DNA of 64,000 nt from an uncultured Eubacteriales bacterium. GTDB lineage: Bacteria; Bacillota; Clostridia; Peptostreptococcales; Anaerovoracaceae. The stretch lies in contig UQNJ01000011.1 in NCBI GenBank assembly GCA_900542295.1, positions 1 through 64,000 on the forward strand, written 5' to 3'. A program made the position numbers and the translations under genes. Below the pieces are notes generated by a model. The model did no database searches, was not told where the DNA came from, and saw only the letters and a list, made by a program, of their open reading frames with translations. Below are positions 52,892 through 61,683 of the stretch, one piece after another. Position 1 is the stretch's first letter; each line of letters opens with the position of its first letter.

Positions 52892-53187
52892 AACTCAGAG
52901 AGATAGCCCACTCCAGAACAGGCGACAAGGGTAATATATCAAATATTTCACTGATAGCCTACAGAAAAGAAGATTACGAGATAATAACGGAAAAAATCAC
53001 TCCTGCTCGTATAAAGGAATATTTTGGAGAAATAGTTAAAGGGGAAGTTGTAATATACAGACTTCCCAAGCTGTGGGCAATAAATATAGTGATGTATGAA
53101 GCTTTAGGCGGAGGCGTAACGAGATCGCTGTCACTTGACACTCATGGCAAAAGTTTAAGCAGCTTACTGATGGATATGGAAATTTAA
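52888..53187 (+). CDS. AtuA-like small domain protein
   Basis: 99 aa from ATG 52888, overlapping the AtuA stop by 4 bp; GGGAGG lies upstream. MKLREIAHSRTGDKGNISNISLIAY is the hallmark of the small ferredoxin-fold domain that follows AtuA, either fused or as a separate subunit; VIYRLPKLWAINIVMYEALGGGVTRSLSLDTHGKSLSSLL completes it. It presumably forms a complex with the 449 aa protein. Confidence 0.9.
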   Translation: MKLREIAHSRTGDKGNISNISLIAYRKEDYEIITEKITPARIKEYFGEIVKGEVVIYRLPKLWAINIVMYEALGGGVTRSLSLDTHGKSLSSLLMDMEI

Positions 53188-53201
53188 AGATATACGGAGG
53201 A

Positions 53202-54416
53202 ATGAAAATGCATCTTACTGACGAGGAAAAAGCCATGTTTGAGGGGAAACAAGGCGAAGCGAAAAAGGTCGCCATGGAGATACTTACCGATGTCGGAAGG
53301 GCTATGGGAGCCGAATCCTTTGTAAAGGTGGTTTCTGTTCAGGCTATGGCCCATTTCGGCTCACTTCATATTGCAGGAAGAGACTGGCTTGAAAAATTAG
53401 CTTGCATGGGAGGAAAATGTTGTGTTCCGACTACTCAGGACCCAGCTTCAATTCCCTTTAGCTGTTGGAAAGAAATGGGATATGATGAGGAATACGCCAA
53501 GAACCAGTATCGCCTTGCAGAGGCAGTTATTAAAATGGGAGAAATGCCTAAGTGGTCATGCACTCCATACTATCAGGGAAGTGTTCCAAGAGCAGGGCAG
53601 AGCATTGCATGGGCAGAATCATCTGCTGTGAGTTTTGCCAACTCTGTTTTGGGAGCTAAAACAAACAGAACACCGGCAGGGATTGCAATATGTGCGGCAA
53701 TTACAGGAAGAATGCCTATGTACGGCTTGTATATAGATGAGAACAGGAATGCTGAAATAAAGATAAATGTAGATGCTGATAACTTGACTCATCTTGATTA
53801 TAATACCTTAGGAATAATCGTAGGCAAACTGTCAGGCTCAAAGATACCGGCAATTTACGGTCTCAATAATAGTATGACTAATGATGATCTTAAGTATCTG
53901 GGAGCATCAGCAGCCTCAAGCGGTCAGGTGGCGCTATATCATGTTAATGGGGTTACTCCGGAAGCAATGTTTAAAGATGTATTTGCAGGTAAAAAACCAG
54001 AAAAGGAATTTACAATAACGAGAAAAGATTTAAATGATCAAATGGAGAGAATGAACAGCGAGGGCGCAGGGGAACCTGAGCTTGCTGTAGTCGGATGTCC
54101 CCACTATTCCTCTGAAGAGGTTATAAGATTAGCAAGGTTAATGGAGGGAAGACGAGTAGCTGACAAAAAAGCCTTTTGGGTATTTACCACAGCAGAAACA
54201 GAAAGTCTGGCAGAAAGAATGGGAATTAAGGAACAGCTTGAAGAGTCAGGAGTACGCATAATGGCTCAGACATGTCTCGTTATAAGTCCTCTTGTTGGCA
54301 AGTATAAAAATTTGATTACAGATTCGGGCAAATTCGCAAGTTATCTTCCGTCTGAACATAATATTAAGATCCGATATGATGAGACTGAAAAATGCGTGGA
54401 GGCGGTGACAGTATGA
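53202..54416 (+). CDS. aconitase X, catalytic (large) subunit
   Basis: 404 aa. Aconitase X (DUF521) catalytic domain: MHLTDEEKAMFEGKQGEAKKVAMEIL at the N-terminus, AHFGSLHIAGRDW, GKCCVPTTQDPAS and VVGCPHYSSEEV hold Cys residues for an Fe-S centre. Characterised relatives dehydrate cis-3-hydroxyproline or mevalonate 5-phosphate; the substrate here is unknown. GGAGG upstream. The 3' end overlaps the small-subunit start by 4 bp, as expected for two subunits of one enzyme. Confidence 0.92.
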   Translation: MKMHLTDEEKAMFEGKQGEAKKVAMEILTDVGRAMGAESFVKVVSVQAMAHFGSLHIAGRDWLEKLACMGGKCCVPTTQDPASIPFSCWKEMGYDEEYAKNQYRLAEAVIKMGEMPKWSCTPYYQGSVPRAGQSIAWAESSAVSFANSVLGAKTNRTPAGIAICAAITGRMPMYGLYIDENRNAEIKINVDADNLTHLDYNTLGIIVGKLSGSKIPAIYGLNNSMTNDDLKYLGASAASSGQVALYHVNGVTPEAMFKDVFAGKKPEKEFTITRKDLNDQMERMNSEGAGEPELAVVGCPHYSSEEVIRLARLMEGRRVADKKAFWVFTTAETESLAERMGIKEQLEESGVRIMAQTCLVISPLVGKYKNLITDSGKFASYLPSEHNIKIRYDETEKCVEAVTV

Positions 54417-54859
54417 GCAGTAATAATAAAAAAAATATAACAATAGGAAGAGGACTTGTGGCAGGAATTGCCGAGGGAGAAGCATTGGTAAGCAGAGAGT
54501 CTCTGGTATGGTCTCACGGAGTTGATCCCACTACAGGCAAAATAGATGATGTTAGGGTAAGTATATGTGGCGAATGTGTAAAAGATAAAATTCTAATATA
54601 TCCCATAGGTAAAGGTTCCACCAGCGGAGCTACTTGGATGCTTGAAGCTGTAAGATGCGGAAATGGTCCAAAGGCGATTATAAACAATGAAACGGAGCTT
54701 ATCATAGTTGCAGGTGCAGTACTGTCACAAAAGCTTTACGGAAAAAACATTCCGGTGATTGACAGAACCGACAAAGACCTAACAGAAGAGATAAAAACGG
54801 GAGACATAGTTCGTGTTGACGGAGTGAAAGGAATAGTTGAGGTAGTAAAGAGAGTATAA
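54413..54859 (+). CDS. aconitase X, swivel (small) subunit
   Basis: 148 aa from ATG 54413 (a longer frame from 54392 overlaps the upstream gene further). DUF126 swivel domain: GRGLVAGIAEGEALVSRESLVWSHGVDP, YPIGKGSTSGATWMLEAVRCG and PKAIINNETELIIVAGAVL. The Ser of GKGSTSG lines the active site in the family. Forms a heterodimer with the catalytic subunit encoded just upstream. Confidence 0.93.
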   Translation: MSSNNKKNITIGRGLVAGIAEGEALVSRESLVWSHGVDPTTGKIDDVRVSICGECVKDKILIYPIGKGSTSGATWMLEAVRCGNGPKAIINNETELIIVAGAVLSQKLYGKNIPVIDRTDKDLTEEIKTGDIVRVDGVKGIVEVVKRV

Positions 54860-54878
54860 GCAGAAAGGAGAATTTAAA

Positions 54879-56299
54879 ATGCAGGCGATTATTGATTTAA
54901 CTACTGCCATAGCCAACTGGTTTTGGGGAATACCTATTCTTGTTCTTATCGGTGGAGGAGGATTGTATCTTTCCATAAGATGTGGCTTTGTACAAATAAG
55001 AAAATTTGGATACATATGTCGGGAGACATTTGGAAAAATGTTTAAAAAAGCAGAGGAGGGGCAGATAACACCATTTGCGGCAGCATGCTCTGCGCTTGGC
55101 TCCTCGATAGGAGCTTCAAACATTGTAGGAGTTCCGGTGGCCATAGCTTTGGGAGGACCGGGAGCAGTTTTTTGGATGTGGCTTATAGCGATAGTGGGCT
55201 GCTGTACAAAGTATTGTGAAATAGCGCTCGCTGTCAAATATAAAGAAAAGGACGAAACAGGTACATGGTTTGGAGGTGCGTTCAGTTATATCAAGGAAGC
55301 TTTCGGAATAAAACAGATAGGAATTATAGCCGGCACTATATTTGCACTTTGCGGAGCTATCAACTGTTTGCCGTCATGTGCTTCGCAGATTTTGTCAGCA
55401 ACTGCTCAGATTGGAGCTTTTGATGGAAATGAAACTGTATTCGGATTCATTATAATTGCCTTTGTTACAACAGTAGTATTTGGAGGAATCAAGAGAATAG
55501 CAGTAGTCATGGAAAAACAGTTCCGATAATGGCGATAATATATTTAGTTGGAGTTTTAGCAATATTGGTTATGAATTATGACAGGATAATTCCATCGCTG
55601 GTTAATATTGTAAAATATGCATTTACATCTCATGCTGCTTTTGGTGGATTTACAGGTTCCACTATAGCTTTAGCTATGAGATGGGGCATTGCAAGAGGTG
55701 TATATTCTAATAAAGCAGGATATGGCACAGCTGCAATAGCACATTCAGCTTCAGATGTTGACCATCCTATTCGTCAGGCAATATGGGGAGTATTTGAAGT
55801 CGGAGTAGACACCTTACTGGTTTGTACTGCGACTGCGTTGGCAGTCCTTACTACAGGTGTATGGACTAAAGAGGGTATTGACTCAGGCGCATTAGGTCAG
55901 GCTGCTTTTGGAACGGCTTTCGGAAAGTTCGGAGAAATATTTGTAGCAATATGTGTACTGCTTTTCGTAATAACTACAATAATAGTAGTTATCTATTATG
56001 GAGAAAAAAACATGCAGTTTGTATTTAAGACAGCTAAAGCAGACATTGTTTGGAGATGCGTAATATTGGCAGCCATGGTATTTGCACTGTTTGGAATGGA
56101 ACTTACAATTGCATATCAATTTATAGATTTCTTTGGGGCGTTGAAGATTATACCGAATATGCTTGCTCTCATATGGCTTGCTCCTCAGGTAGTGGAACTT
56201 AACAAAGAATATTTCAATACACCGGGCAAGTATTATCTTGCTGATATAGCTGAAAAAAGGGCAAAAAAAGAAGCACAAAAGGCAGCAAGGGGGAAATAA
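54879..56299 (+). pseudogene. sodium:alanine/glycine symporter (AGCS family), split by a one-base frameshift
   Basis: Two reading frames together make one AGCS transporter of about 473 aa. The first part (54879-55529, 216 aa) has IPILVLIGGGGLYLSIRCGF, ACSALGSSIGASNIVGVPVA and GGIKRIAVVMEKQFR-stop. The second (55529-56299, 256 aa) continues MAIIYLVGVLAIL, GSTIALAMRWGIARGVYSNKAGYGTAAIAHSA. Just before the break is a run of five A (55513-55517); a sixth A would give EKTVPIMAIIYLVG in one frame, the expected family sequence. Real mutation, sequencing slip or frameshifting cannot be told apart here. Presumably the importer for the operon substrate. AAAGGAG before the ATG. Confidence 0.85.
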
Positions 56300-56301
56300 A
56301 A

Positions 56302-57426
56302 ATGAAGAAAGAAAATTATATTTTGATAGAAGAACTTCGTCATGAACTTCATAAGCATCCTGAGTTGTCATGTGAGGAAAAATGGACTAAAAGATATTTA
56401 ATGGATTTTTTGAGAACGAATACCAGTCTTGAAATTCATGATAAGGGCAGATATTTTTATGCAGTATCAAGAGCCGGGAATAAAGACGAAAGCAAAAAGG
56501 CAATAGCTTTCAGAGCTGATTTTGATGCCCTGCCTATTGAGGATGAAATAGACAAACCATGGAAATCTTCTATTCCGGGAGCAGGTCACAAATGCGGTCA
56601 TGACGGTCATTCCGCTGCACTTTGCGGACTTGGGCTTGAGCTTGAATCTATGGAGATAGACAGAGATGTTTATTTGCTGTTTCAGCATGCAGAGGAAACA
56701 GGAAGAGGTGCGATTGAAGCCAAACAATTTCTTTTGGAAAATAAAGATATAGATGAGATTTTTGCTTTTCATAATCAAGTAGGAGAACCTCTTGGTAAAA
56801 TTTTAGTTTCAAAGGACTCAGCGAATTGCGCTTCAAAAGGTATGTCAATATTTATGAAAGGCGAGCCTACTCATGCAAGTTTGCCGGAGAAAGGGAAAAA
56901 TCCTGTCTTTGCATTGACAAGAGTTGTGGATGCAATCTCTGAATTTACAGAGCCTTCTCAATATAAAGGGCTGGTGCTTTGTACTGTAGTTCAGCTTAAT
57001 GTCGGAGATTATGCATTTGGAACCGCTGCCTGCGATGGAGTTCTTCGCATTACAATAAGAGCTGAGTTTGAAGATGAGATGAATTTATTGCAGCAGAAGA
57101 TAGAAAGATTTGCTAAAAAAGAAGCCGACAAGGAAGAACTTGAATTGCACTTTAAGTTTGAAGATGAATTTCCTGAGACAAGAAATACGAAAGATAGTGT
57201 AGCGAAGATATACAGAGCCACCGGTAAGCTGAATTATGAAGTCGGGGAGAAGCCTATGTCGAGGGGGTCTGAAGACTTCGGACATTATACTAAAATTGTG
57301 CCTGGAGCAATATTTTATATAGGAGCAGGTGAAGATGTGCCGTCATTTCATACATCAGAGTACGATTTTACAGACAGCATAATGGAAAATGCCGTTGAAA
57401 TGTTTAAAGCCTTAATAGAGGAATAG
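56302..57426 (+). CDS. M20 family metallo-amidohydrolase
   Basis: 374 aa. Zinc-dependent M20 hydrolase: RADFDALPIEDE, KCGHDGHSAALCGL, FQHAEETGRGAIEA and the C-terminal MSRGSEDFGHYTKIVPGAIFYIGAG carry the expected His, Asp and Glu ligands. Relatives remove acyl groups or split amino-acid conjugates and dipeptides. Last gene of the sigma-54 operon, 2 bp after the symporter; it may release an amino acid from an imported conjugate. Confidence 0.92.
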   Translation: MKKENYILIEELRHELHKHPELSCEEKWTKRYLMDFLRTNTSLEIHDKGRYFYAVSRAGNKDESKKAIAFRADFDALPIEDEIDKPWKSSIPGAGHKCGHDGHSAALCGLGLELESMEIDRDVYLLFQHAEETGRGAIEAKQFLLENKDIDEIFAFHNQVGEPLGKILVSKDSANCASKGMSIFMKGEPTHASLPEKGKNPVFALTRVVDAISEFTEPSQYKGLVLCTVVQLNVGDYAFGTAACDGVLRITIRAEFEDEMNLLQQKIERFAKKEADKEELELHFKFEDEFPETRNTKDSVAKIYRATGKLNYEVGEKPMSRGSEDFGHYTKIVPGAIFYIGAGEDVPSFHTSEYDFTDSIMENAVEMFKALIEE

Positions 57427-57436
57427 ATAAAATTAA

Positions 57437-57515
57437 AATGCCGCCCGAATTCTGCCCGGTTCCGATATGATATAAGCTGTTATATGACGGGAATCGAGCC
57501 GGGAGGCATTTTTTT
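57437..57515. terminator. bidirectional terminator between converging genes
   Basis: AATGCC (57437-57442) pairs with GGCATT (57505-57510), with extra CCCG/CGGG pairing inside, and T-runs on both strands. It serves the M20 gene and the minus-strand hydrolase gene. Confidence 0.7.
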
Positions 57516-57547
57516 ATGTATTTTTATACAATTATGTCACAGAATAA

Positions 57548-58639
57548 TCAGAGTATGATTTCTTTAAGTCCTTTGGAAGCACTTTCAACAAGCAGTTCCA
57601 AAGCTTTTATCACTGATTTCCGGCTTTCATCATCAAGGTACTTTAATGACGATACGAAATTGATGAGGCGCACCAAACCGCTGTTGCTTATATCGTTCAT
57701 GGTACGAATGCCGCTTTGAGTAAGCATGCGGTAAGTCGATTCGATAAAAGCTTCTCTTTCTTCCGGGGACATTTTTTTAATCCAGTCTTTAAGAGTAAAG
57801 TCTACGAATGTGCTTCTTGTATCCACATTTTCAAGCTTTTTAAAGCTTCCTCTGGTTACTGACCATGAATATATATTGTGCTGAAGCATACCTGTTTTAC
57901 CTACGCTTTTTATTATTGCATAAGGTTCCTCGTGTTCAAGAAGCATACCGATGATTGAGGATTGAGGAACAAATGTAAGAACACGTTCTGCAATTTTTTT
58001 GTATCCGGCAGTTTCTATAACAGAACTGTCGAATCCGGGGCCATCAAAGTTATATATTCCACATATGCGTTTTTGGGTCTCTTCACCGGAAAAAGCTGCG
58101 GCAAATACTGCAAGATTTCCACCCTTTGAGTGACCGCCTACAACTAAATTGCCGTTCAGTTGAGAAGCGGCTTTTCGTATATACGAAATTGCTGATTCCT
58201 GAGATGGAACGGGACACTTGAAACTCATGTTAAAATCTTCTTTCCAGCCTAAGAGGGAACTGTCTGTACCACGGTACGCTATATACCATGAATTGTCGGG
58301 CAGACTTATAGTCATTGCGGAAAACTGCTTTTCAGAATCCTCATCCCACTCGCTTACGTACCCGCATACAGTCAAATCGGTAAAGCGTCTGCTCTGTGCA
58401 GCTTTTTTAAGAAGCGCTAAATCATGATTTTTGTCGACCTTTTTCATAGCATCTATTTTGCTGAAAAACTTTTCGGCAGCCCGCCCTAAAGCGATGCCGC
58501 TTTTAAAGTCATCTGTTATGATATCATCAAATGGTATGTATGCCAGCCTTGCTATTATTACACTGTCTATTTCATTAAAAGGAGAATAATCAAAGCTGAT
58601 ATCTCCACGCCAGTCAAGATAGGTTAAAACATTATTCAA
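57548..58639 (-). CDS. Mbeg1-like alpha/beta hydrolase (DUF2974)
   Basis: 363 aa. The lipase-type nucleophile elbow is GGHSKGG (Ser171), preceded by SWYIAYRGTDSSLLGWKEDF. This is the Mbeg1-like family common in Firmicutes, with unknown substrate. The N-terminus NVLTYLDWRGDISFDYSPFNEIDSVIIARLAYIPF is a family signature. No signal peptide, so cytoplasmic. AGGAGG precedes the ATG. Stands alone, divergent from the B12 operon. Confidence 0.9.
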   Translation of the reverse strand: MNNVLTYLDWRGDISFDYSPFNEIDSVIIARLAYIPFDDIITDDFKSGIALGRAAEKFFSKIDAMKKVDKNHDLALLKKAAQSRRFTDLTVCGYVSEWDEDSEKQFSAMTISLPDNSWYIAYRGTDSSLLGWKEDFNMSFKCPVPSQESAISYIRKAASQLNGNLVVGGHSKGGNLAVFAAAFSGEETQKRICGIYNFDGPGFDSSVIETAGYKKIAERVLTFVPQSSIIGMLLEHEEPYAIIKSVGKTGMLQHNIYSWSVTRGSFKKLENVDTRSTFVDFTLKDWIKKMSPEEREAFIESTYRMLTQSGIRTMNDISNSGLVRLINFVSSLKYLDDESRKSVIKALELLVESASKGLKEIIL

Positions 58640-58861
58640 AGCAAATACCTCCTGAATTCAAATTGACAATCTATGAATACCGCCGTCAGTCATTAAAATT
58701 ATGCATGTAATTATGGTATAATGATTTAAAGCATGTTGTCAATGAAAATTGAATGAAAAACAAGAAGATGACATGATTATTGAGTGTTCCTGAAAGAAAG
58801 CTATATTTTAAGAATGTCATATTACAGAAAGGCAAATAATATTTTAATTTATTCAAAGTTA

Positions 58862-58891
58862 TTGACAAAAAATACACAGTAATGATAAGAT
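58862..58891 (+). promoter_or_regulatory. promoter of the cobalamin-controlled operon
   Basis: TTGACA (58862-58867), 18-base spacer, TAAGAT (58886-58891), about 20 bp before the riboswitch P1 stem. The -10 box is imperfect. Confidence 0.55.
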
Positions 58892-58911
58892 AAGTGTGAA
58901 TTAAATATAAA

Positions 58912-59069
58912 GCAAGGCAAAATGGAAGTCGGTGTACAATTCCGGCACTGTGTCTCAGCAACCGTGATATTTACGAAAGAGGTTGGCATTAAATTGCAGG
59001 TCATTGGGAATTTTCCTGAGAAGGCACCTTAAGTAGGTTATAAAAATTAAGTCGGTAGACCTGTCTTGC
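58912..59069 (+). ncRNA. cobalamin riboswitch
   Basis: Closing stem P1 is GCAAGGCA (58912-58919) with TGTCTTGC (59062-59069). Inside are the conserved parts of the B12 aptamer in order: TGGAAGTCGGTG, AATTCCGGCAC, CAGCAACCGTGA, a GGGAA...GAGAAGGCACC arm and the 3' GTCGGTAGACCTGTC. It controls the downstream surface-protein/ECF operon. Together with the terminator that follows it should act as an OFF switch when B12 is plentiful. Confidence 0.88.
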
Positions 59070-59121
59070 AGATAATTATCAAGTCTTCTGAGGTGAGACG
59101 ATGATTTTAAAATTTCTTTTA

Positions 59122-59142
59122 AACATATCTTATGGATATGTT
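59122..59142 (+). other. hairpin in the riboswitch expression platform
   Basis: AACATATC (59122-59129) pairs with GATATGTT (59135-59142). It lies between the aptamer and terminator and may shape the folding order. Confidence 0.5.
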
Positions 59143-59165
59143 ATATGAAGTTTCAAAATTTTCAG

Positions 59166-59196
59166 CATCTGCATAGGAAACTTGCAGATGTTTTTT
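59166..59196 (+). terminator. riboswitch-controlled intrinsic terminator
   Basis: CATCTGCA (59166-59173) pairs with TGCAGATG (59183-59190), then TTTTTT. The 3' arm sequence CTTGCAGAT (59181-59189) is repeated exactly at the 3' side of P1 (59065-59073), so the 5' arm can pair with either one: antiterminator when P1 is open, terminator when P1 is closed. Confidence 0.85.
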
Positions 59197-59244
59197 GTTT
59201 CAGACAGACATTACTTATGGTAGCAGAGAGAAAGGAAGCAAAAA

Positions 59245-61536
59245 ATGAAAAAAAACAAACCCAAAATGAAAAAACGCATTCTTGCTGTTGTACTTACTGC
59301 GGCAATGCTGTTTACAATGGTACCTGCATTCGCCATGGCAGGCGAGGCAGCAGACCTTGAATGGTACAATTTTAGAAATAATGCAGAAAATAATGGCATT
59401 ACAGATAAAACTACACCTAACAGTGCAGAAACGGCTACACTTAAATGGGCTGAAAAATACGGAACAGGCTGGGGAGCAGCACCAACGACACCTCTTATTT
59501 TAGACGGACATGTTTATGTGGGGATGTCAAATAAAGTTTTGAAGATAGACAAAAATACAGGTAAAAAGGTTGCAGAAAGTGATGAGATGGTTGCCGGTGT
59601 GGGTTTTGCAATGAATCCTATAACCTACGCAGACGGTAAATTATTTGTGCAGGTAGGCAACGGAATTATTCAGGCGATAGATTACGAAACATTGAAGTGC
59701 GTATGGTCTACCGAAAAAATAGGAGGACAGACAGTTTCACCTATTTCGTATGCGAAGATAGATGGAAAGGGATATATATATACCGGTACATGGAGGAGTC
59801 CGTCATCAGATGGTGCCTTTATGTGTGTATCTACAGATGACAGCAATGTAAATGAGGATGGAATAAAGAAAGCAGAATGGAAATTTGTACCGTCAGGCGG
59901 AACGGACACTTTTCAGAATGTAGTATATGAAGACACGGTCATAACATACGATGAAGAATTAAAAGCTGCCGTGGAAGCGGGAACAGCAAAGGATAGAGGA
60001 TTCTACTGGTCAGGAGCATACGCATGTGAAAAATATGTAGCAGTAGGAAGTGATGACGGAGAAAGCGATTACGGTTCTCAGCCGGGAGAAAGTTCATTTT
60101 ATATACTCAATCCTAAGACAGGAAAAATTATAGATAAAATAAACGGGATTAAAGGTGATATAAGAACCTCAATTGTATATGATGACGGATACCTTTATTT
60201 CGCAAGCAGAGAAGGAACAGTATATAAAGTATCGGCAGATGAAGCAGGACATATCAAAGATTACAAAACTTTGGAAATGGGTGGAGCAATCACAGCTTCT
60301 CCTGTAGTATATAACGGCAGACTTTATGTCGGAGTTGCAGGGAGCGGCGGTCAGTTCAATCCTGACGGAGGACATACTTTTGCAGTAGTTGATACAGAAA
60401 GTATGACTAAAATATATGATCTGCCTATCAAGGGATACCCACAAGCATCAGCACTTCTTTCCACAGCATATGAAAATGAAGATTTTGATGGTGACGGCAA
60501 GGCAGACGGAAGAGTATATCTGTACTTTACATATAATTCAAGACCGGGTGGAATCTATTATACTTACGATGCAAAGAATCAGGGTGATGCCGCTGCTGAA
60601 AGCGGAGAGCTTTTTATTCCGGAGCAGAGTATGCAGAACTATTGTCTCAGCACAATATGCACAGATAATGACGGAACATTGTATTACAAGAACGACAGCT
60701 GCAATCTGATGGCTGTGTCAAACAGCATCGCATATCTTAGCGATATCAGTATAGACGGAGCAAAATACTGGAACAGAGAATTTAAACCGGGAGTTACTGA
60801 TTATGAAGTTGTACTTTCCGCAGGTGTTGACAATGCAAATATACGCCTTGAAATGCCACTTGGTGTTAAAGCTTTAATCAACGGAAACGACTATAATAAT
60901 ACATCAGACAATTATATCAGTCTTAAAGACGGAAAGGCAGATGTAAAGATTGAAGCTGTTTCAGAAAGCGGAACTACCACATATAATCTGAAAATCAGAT
61001 GTGAGAGCAGTGACAGCAGTTTAAAAAATCTATTTGTAAGTGAGAGCAATACTTTTGGAGACGGAGAAATAAAACTTGCACCTGAATTCAGAAGTGATAA
61101 GACTGTGTATGAGGCGGATGTAAAGGGTATAGATAAAAACTTCTTTAACATTTGGCCGGAACTTTCTGACAGTAACGCAGAAGTAAAAGTTTACGGACTT
61201 GAAAATGTAAATGCGGACACTCTTAACGAAGACGGAAGTCTCAATATAGCTTCTGATATTGAAGGTCATGACAGATATGCGGTTTACCCTGCCGATAAGA
61301 GCAGAAATACAAAGGTCAGAATTGAAGTGACTTCGGAAAGCGGTGAAAAAGTTACAAATTATGAAGTGACACTGGTAAAGGAAAATACAGTTATACCGGG
61401 CGAATCCGCAAATGATGATTCTTCATCTGCTCCGAAAACAGGTGATAACAGTTTTATAATATTCTGGATATTGGCAGCTGTTTTATCGTGCAGCGGAGCA
61501 TTAGCTGTGATATTGAGAAAAAGAGAAACAAGATAG
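59245..61536 (+). CDS. B12-regulated surface beta-propeller protein with cadherin-like domains and PKTGD anchor
   Basis: 763 aa. Signal peptide about 1-33; PQQ-type beta-propeller (33-490) with repeated blades such as LILDGHVYVGMSNKVLKID and DDGYLYFASREGTVYKVSAD; two cadherin-like beta-sandwiches (about 495-590 and 591-712, with FKPGVTDYEVVL); a Ser-rich linker; then APKTGDNS, a hydrophobic segment and RKRETR, a sortase-type anchor. AAAGGAAG before the ATG. As first gene after the riboswitch it is likely to bind cobalamin or a B12-carrying molecule at the surface, or to scaffold the uptake system; this is inferred from regulation and neighbours, not from a known B12 fold. Confidence 0.82.
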   Translation: MKKNKPKMKKRILAVVLTAAMLFTMVPAFAMAGEAADLEWYNFRNNAENNGITDKTTPNSAETATLKWAEKYGTGWGAAPTTPLILDGHVYVGMSNKVLKIDKNTGKKVAESDEMVAGVGFAMNPITYADGKLFVQVGNGIIQAIDYETLKCVWSTEKIGGQTVSPISYAKIDGKGYIYTGTWRSPSSDGAFMCVSTDDSNVNEDGIKKAEWKFVPSGGTDTFQNVVYEDTVITYDEELKAAVEAGTAKDRGFYWSGAYACEKYVAVGSDDGESDYGSQPGESSFYILNPKTGKIIDKINGIKGDIRTSIVYDDGYLYFASREGTVYKVSADEAGHIKDYKTLEMGGAITASPVVYNGRLYVGVAGSGGQFNPDGGHTFAVVDTESMTKIYDLPIKGYPQASALLSTAYENEDFDGDGKADGRVYLYFTYNSRPGGIYYTYDAKNQGDAAAESGELFIPEQSMQNYCLSTICTDNDGTLYYKNDSCNLMAVSNSIAYLSDISIDGAKYWNREFKPGVTDYEVVLSAGVDNANIRLEMPLGVKALINGNDYNNTSDNYISLKDGKADVKIEAVSESGTTTYNLKIRCESSDSSLKNLFVSESNTFGDGEIKLAPEFRSDKTVYEADVKGIDKNFFNIWPELSDSNAEVKVYGLENVNADTLNEDGSLNIASDIEGHDRYAVYPADKSRNTKVRIEVTSESGEKVTNYEVTLVKENTVIPGESANDDSSSAPKTGDNSFIIFWILAAVLSCSGALAVILRKRETR

Positions 61537-61683
61537 TATAGCTAAAAGGGAAAGATTTTAGATAAATCAGTACAGAACACTGAAGAGAGACATTCAATGC
61601 CTCTCTTCAGTGATGTTATACCATAAATTTTGCTGTATGGGTATATTGGAATAATATATTAAGATGTTCAGGGAGCTGTTAAA

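Noticed and set aside
55892..56371. 159-codon minus-strand frame
   Set aside because: Opposite the symporter and the M20 gene; Cys/Tyr/Phe-rich shadow translation.
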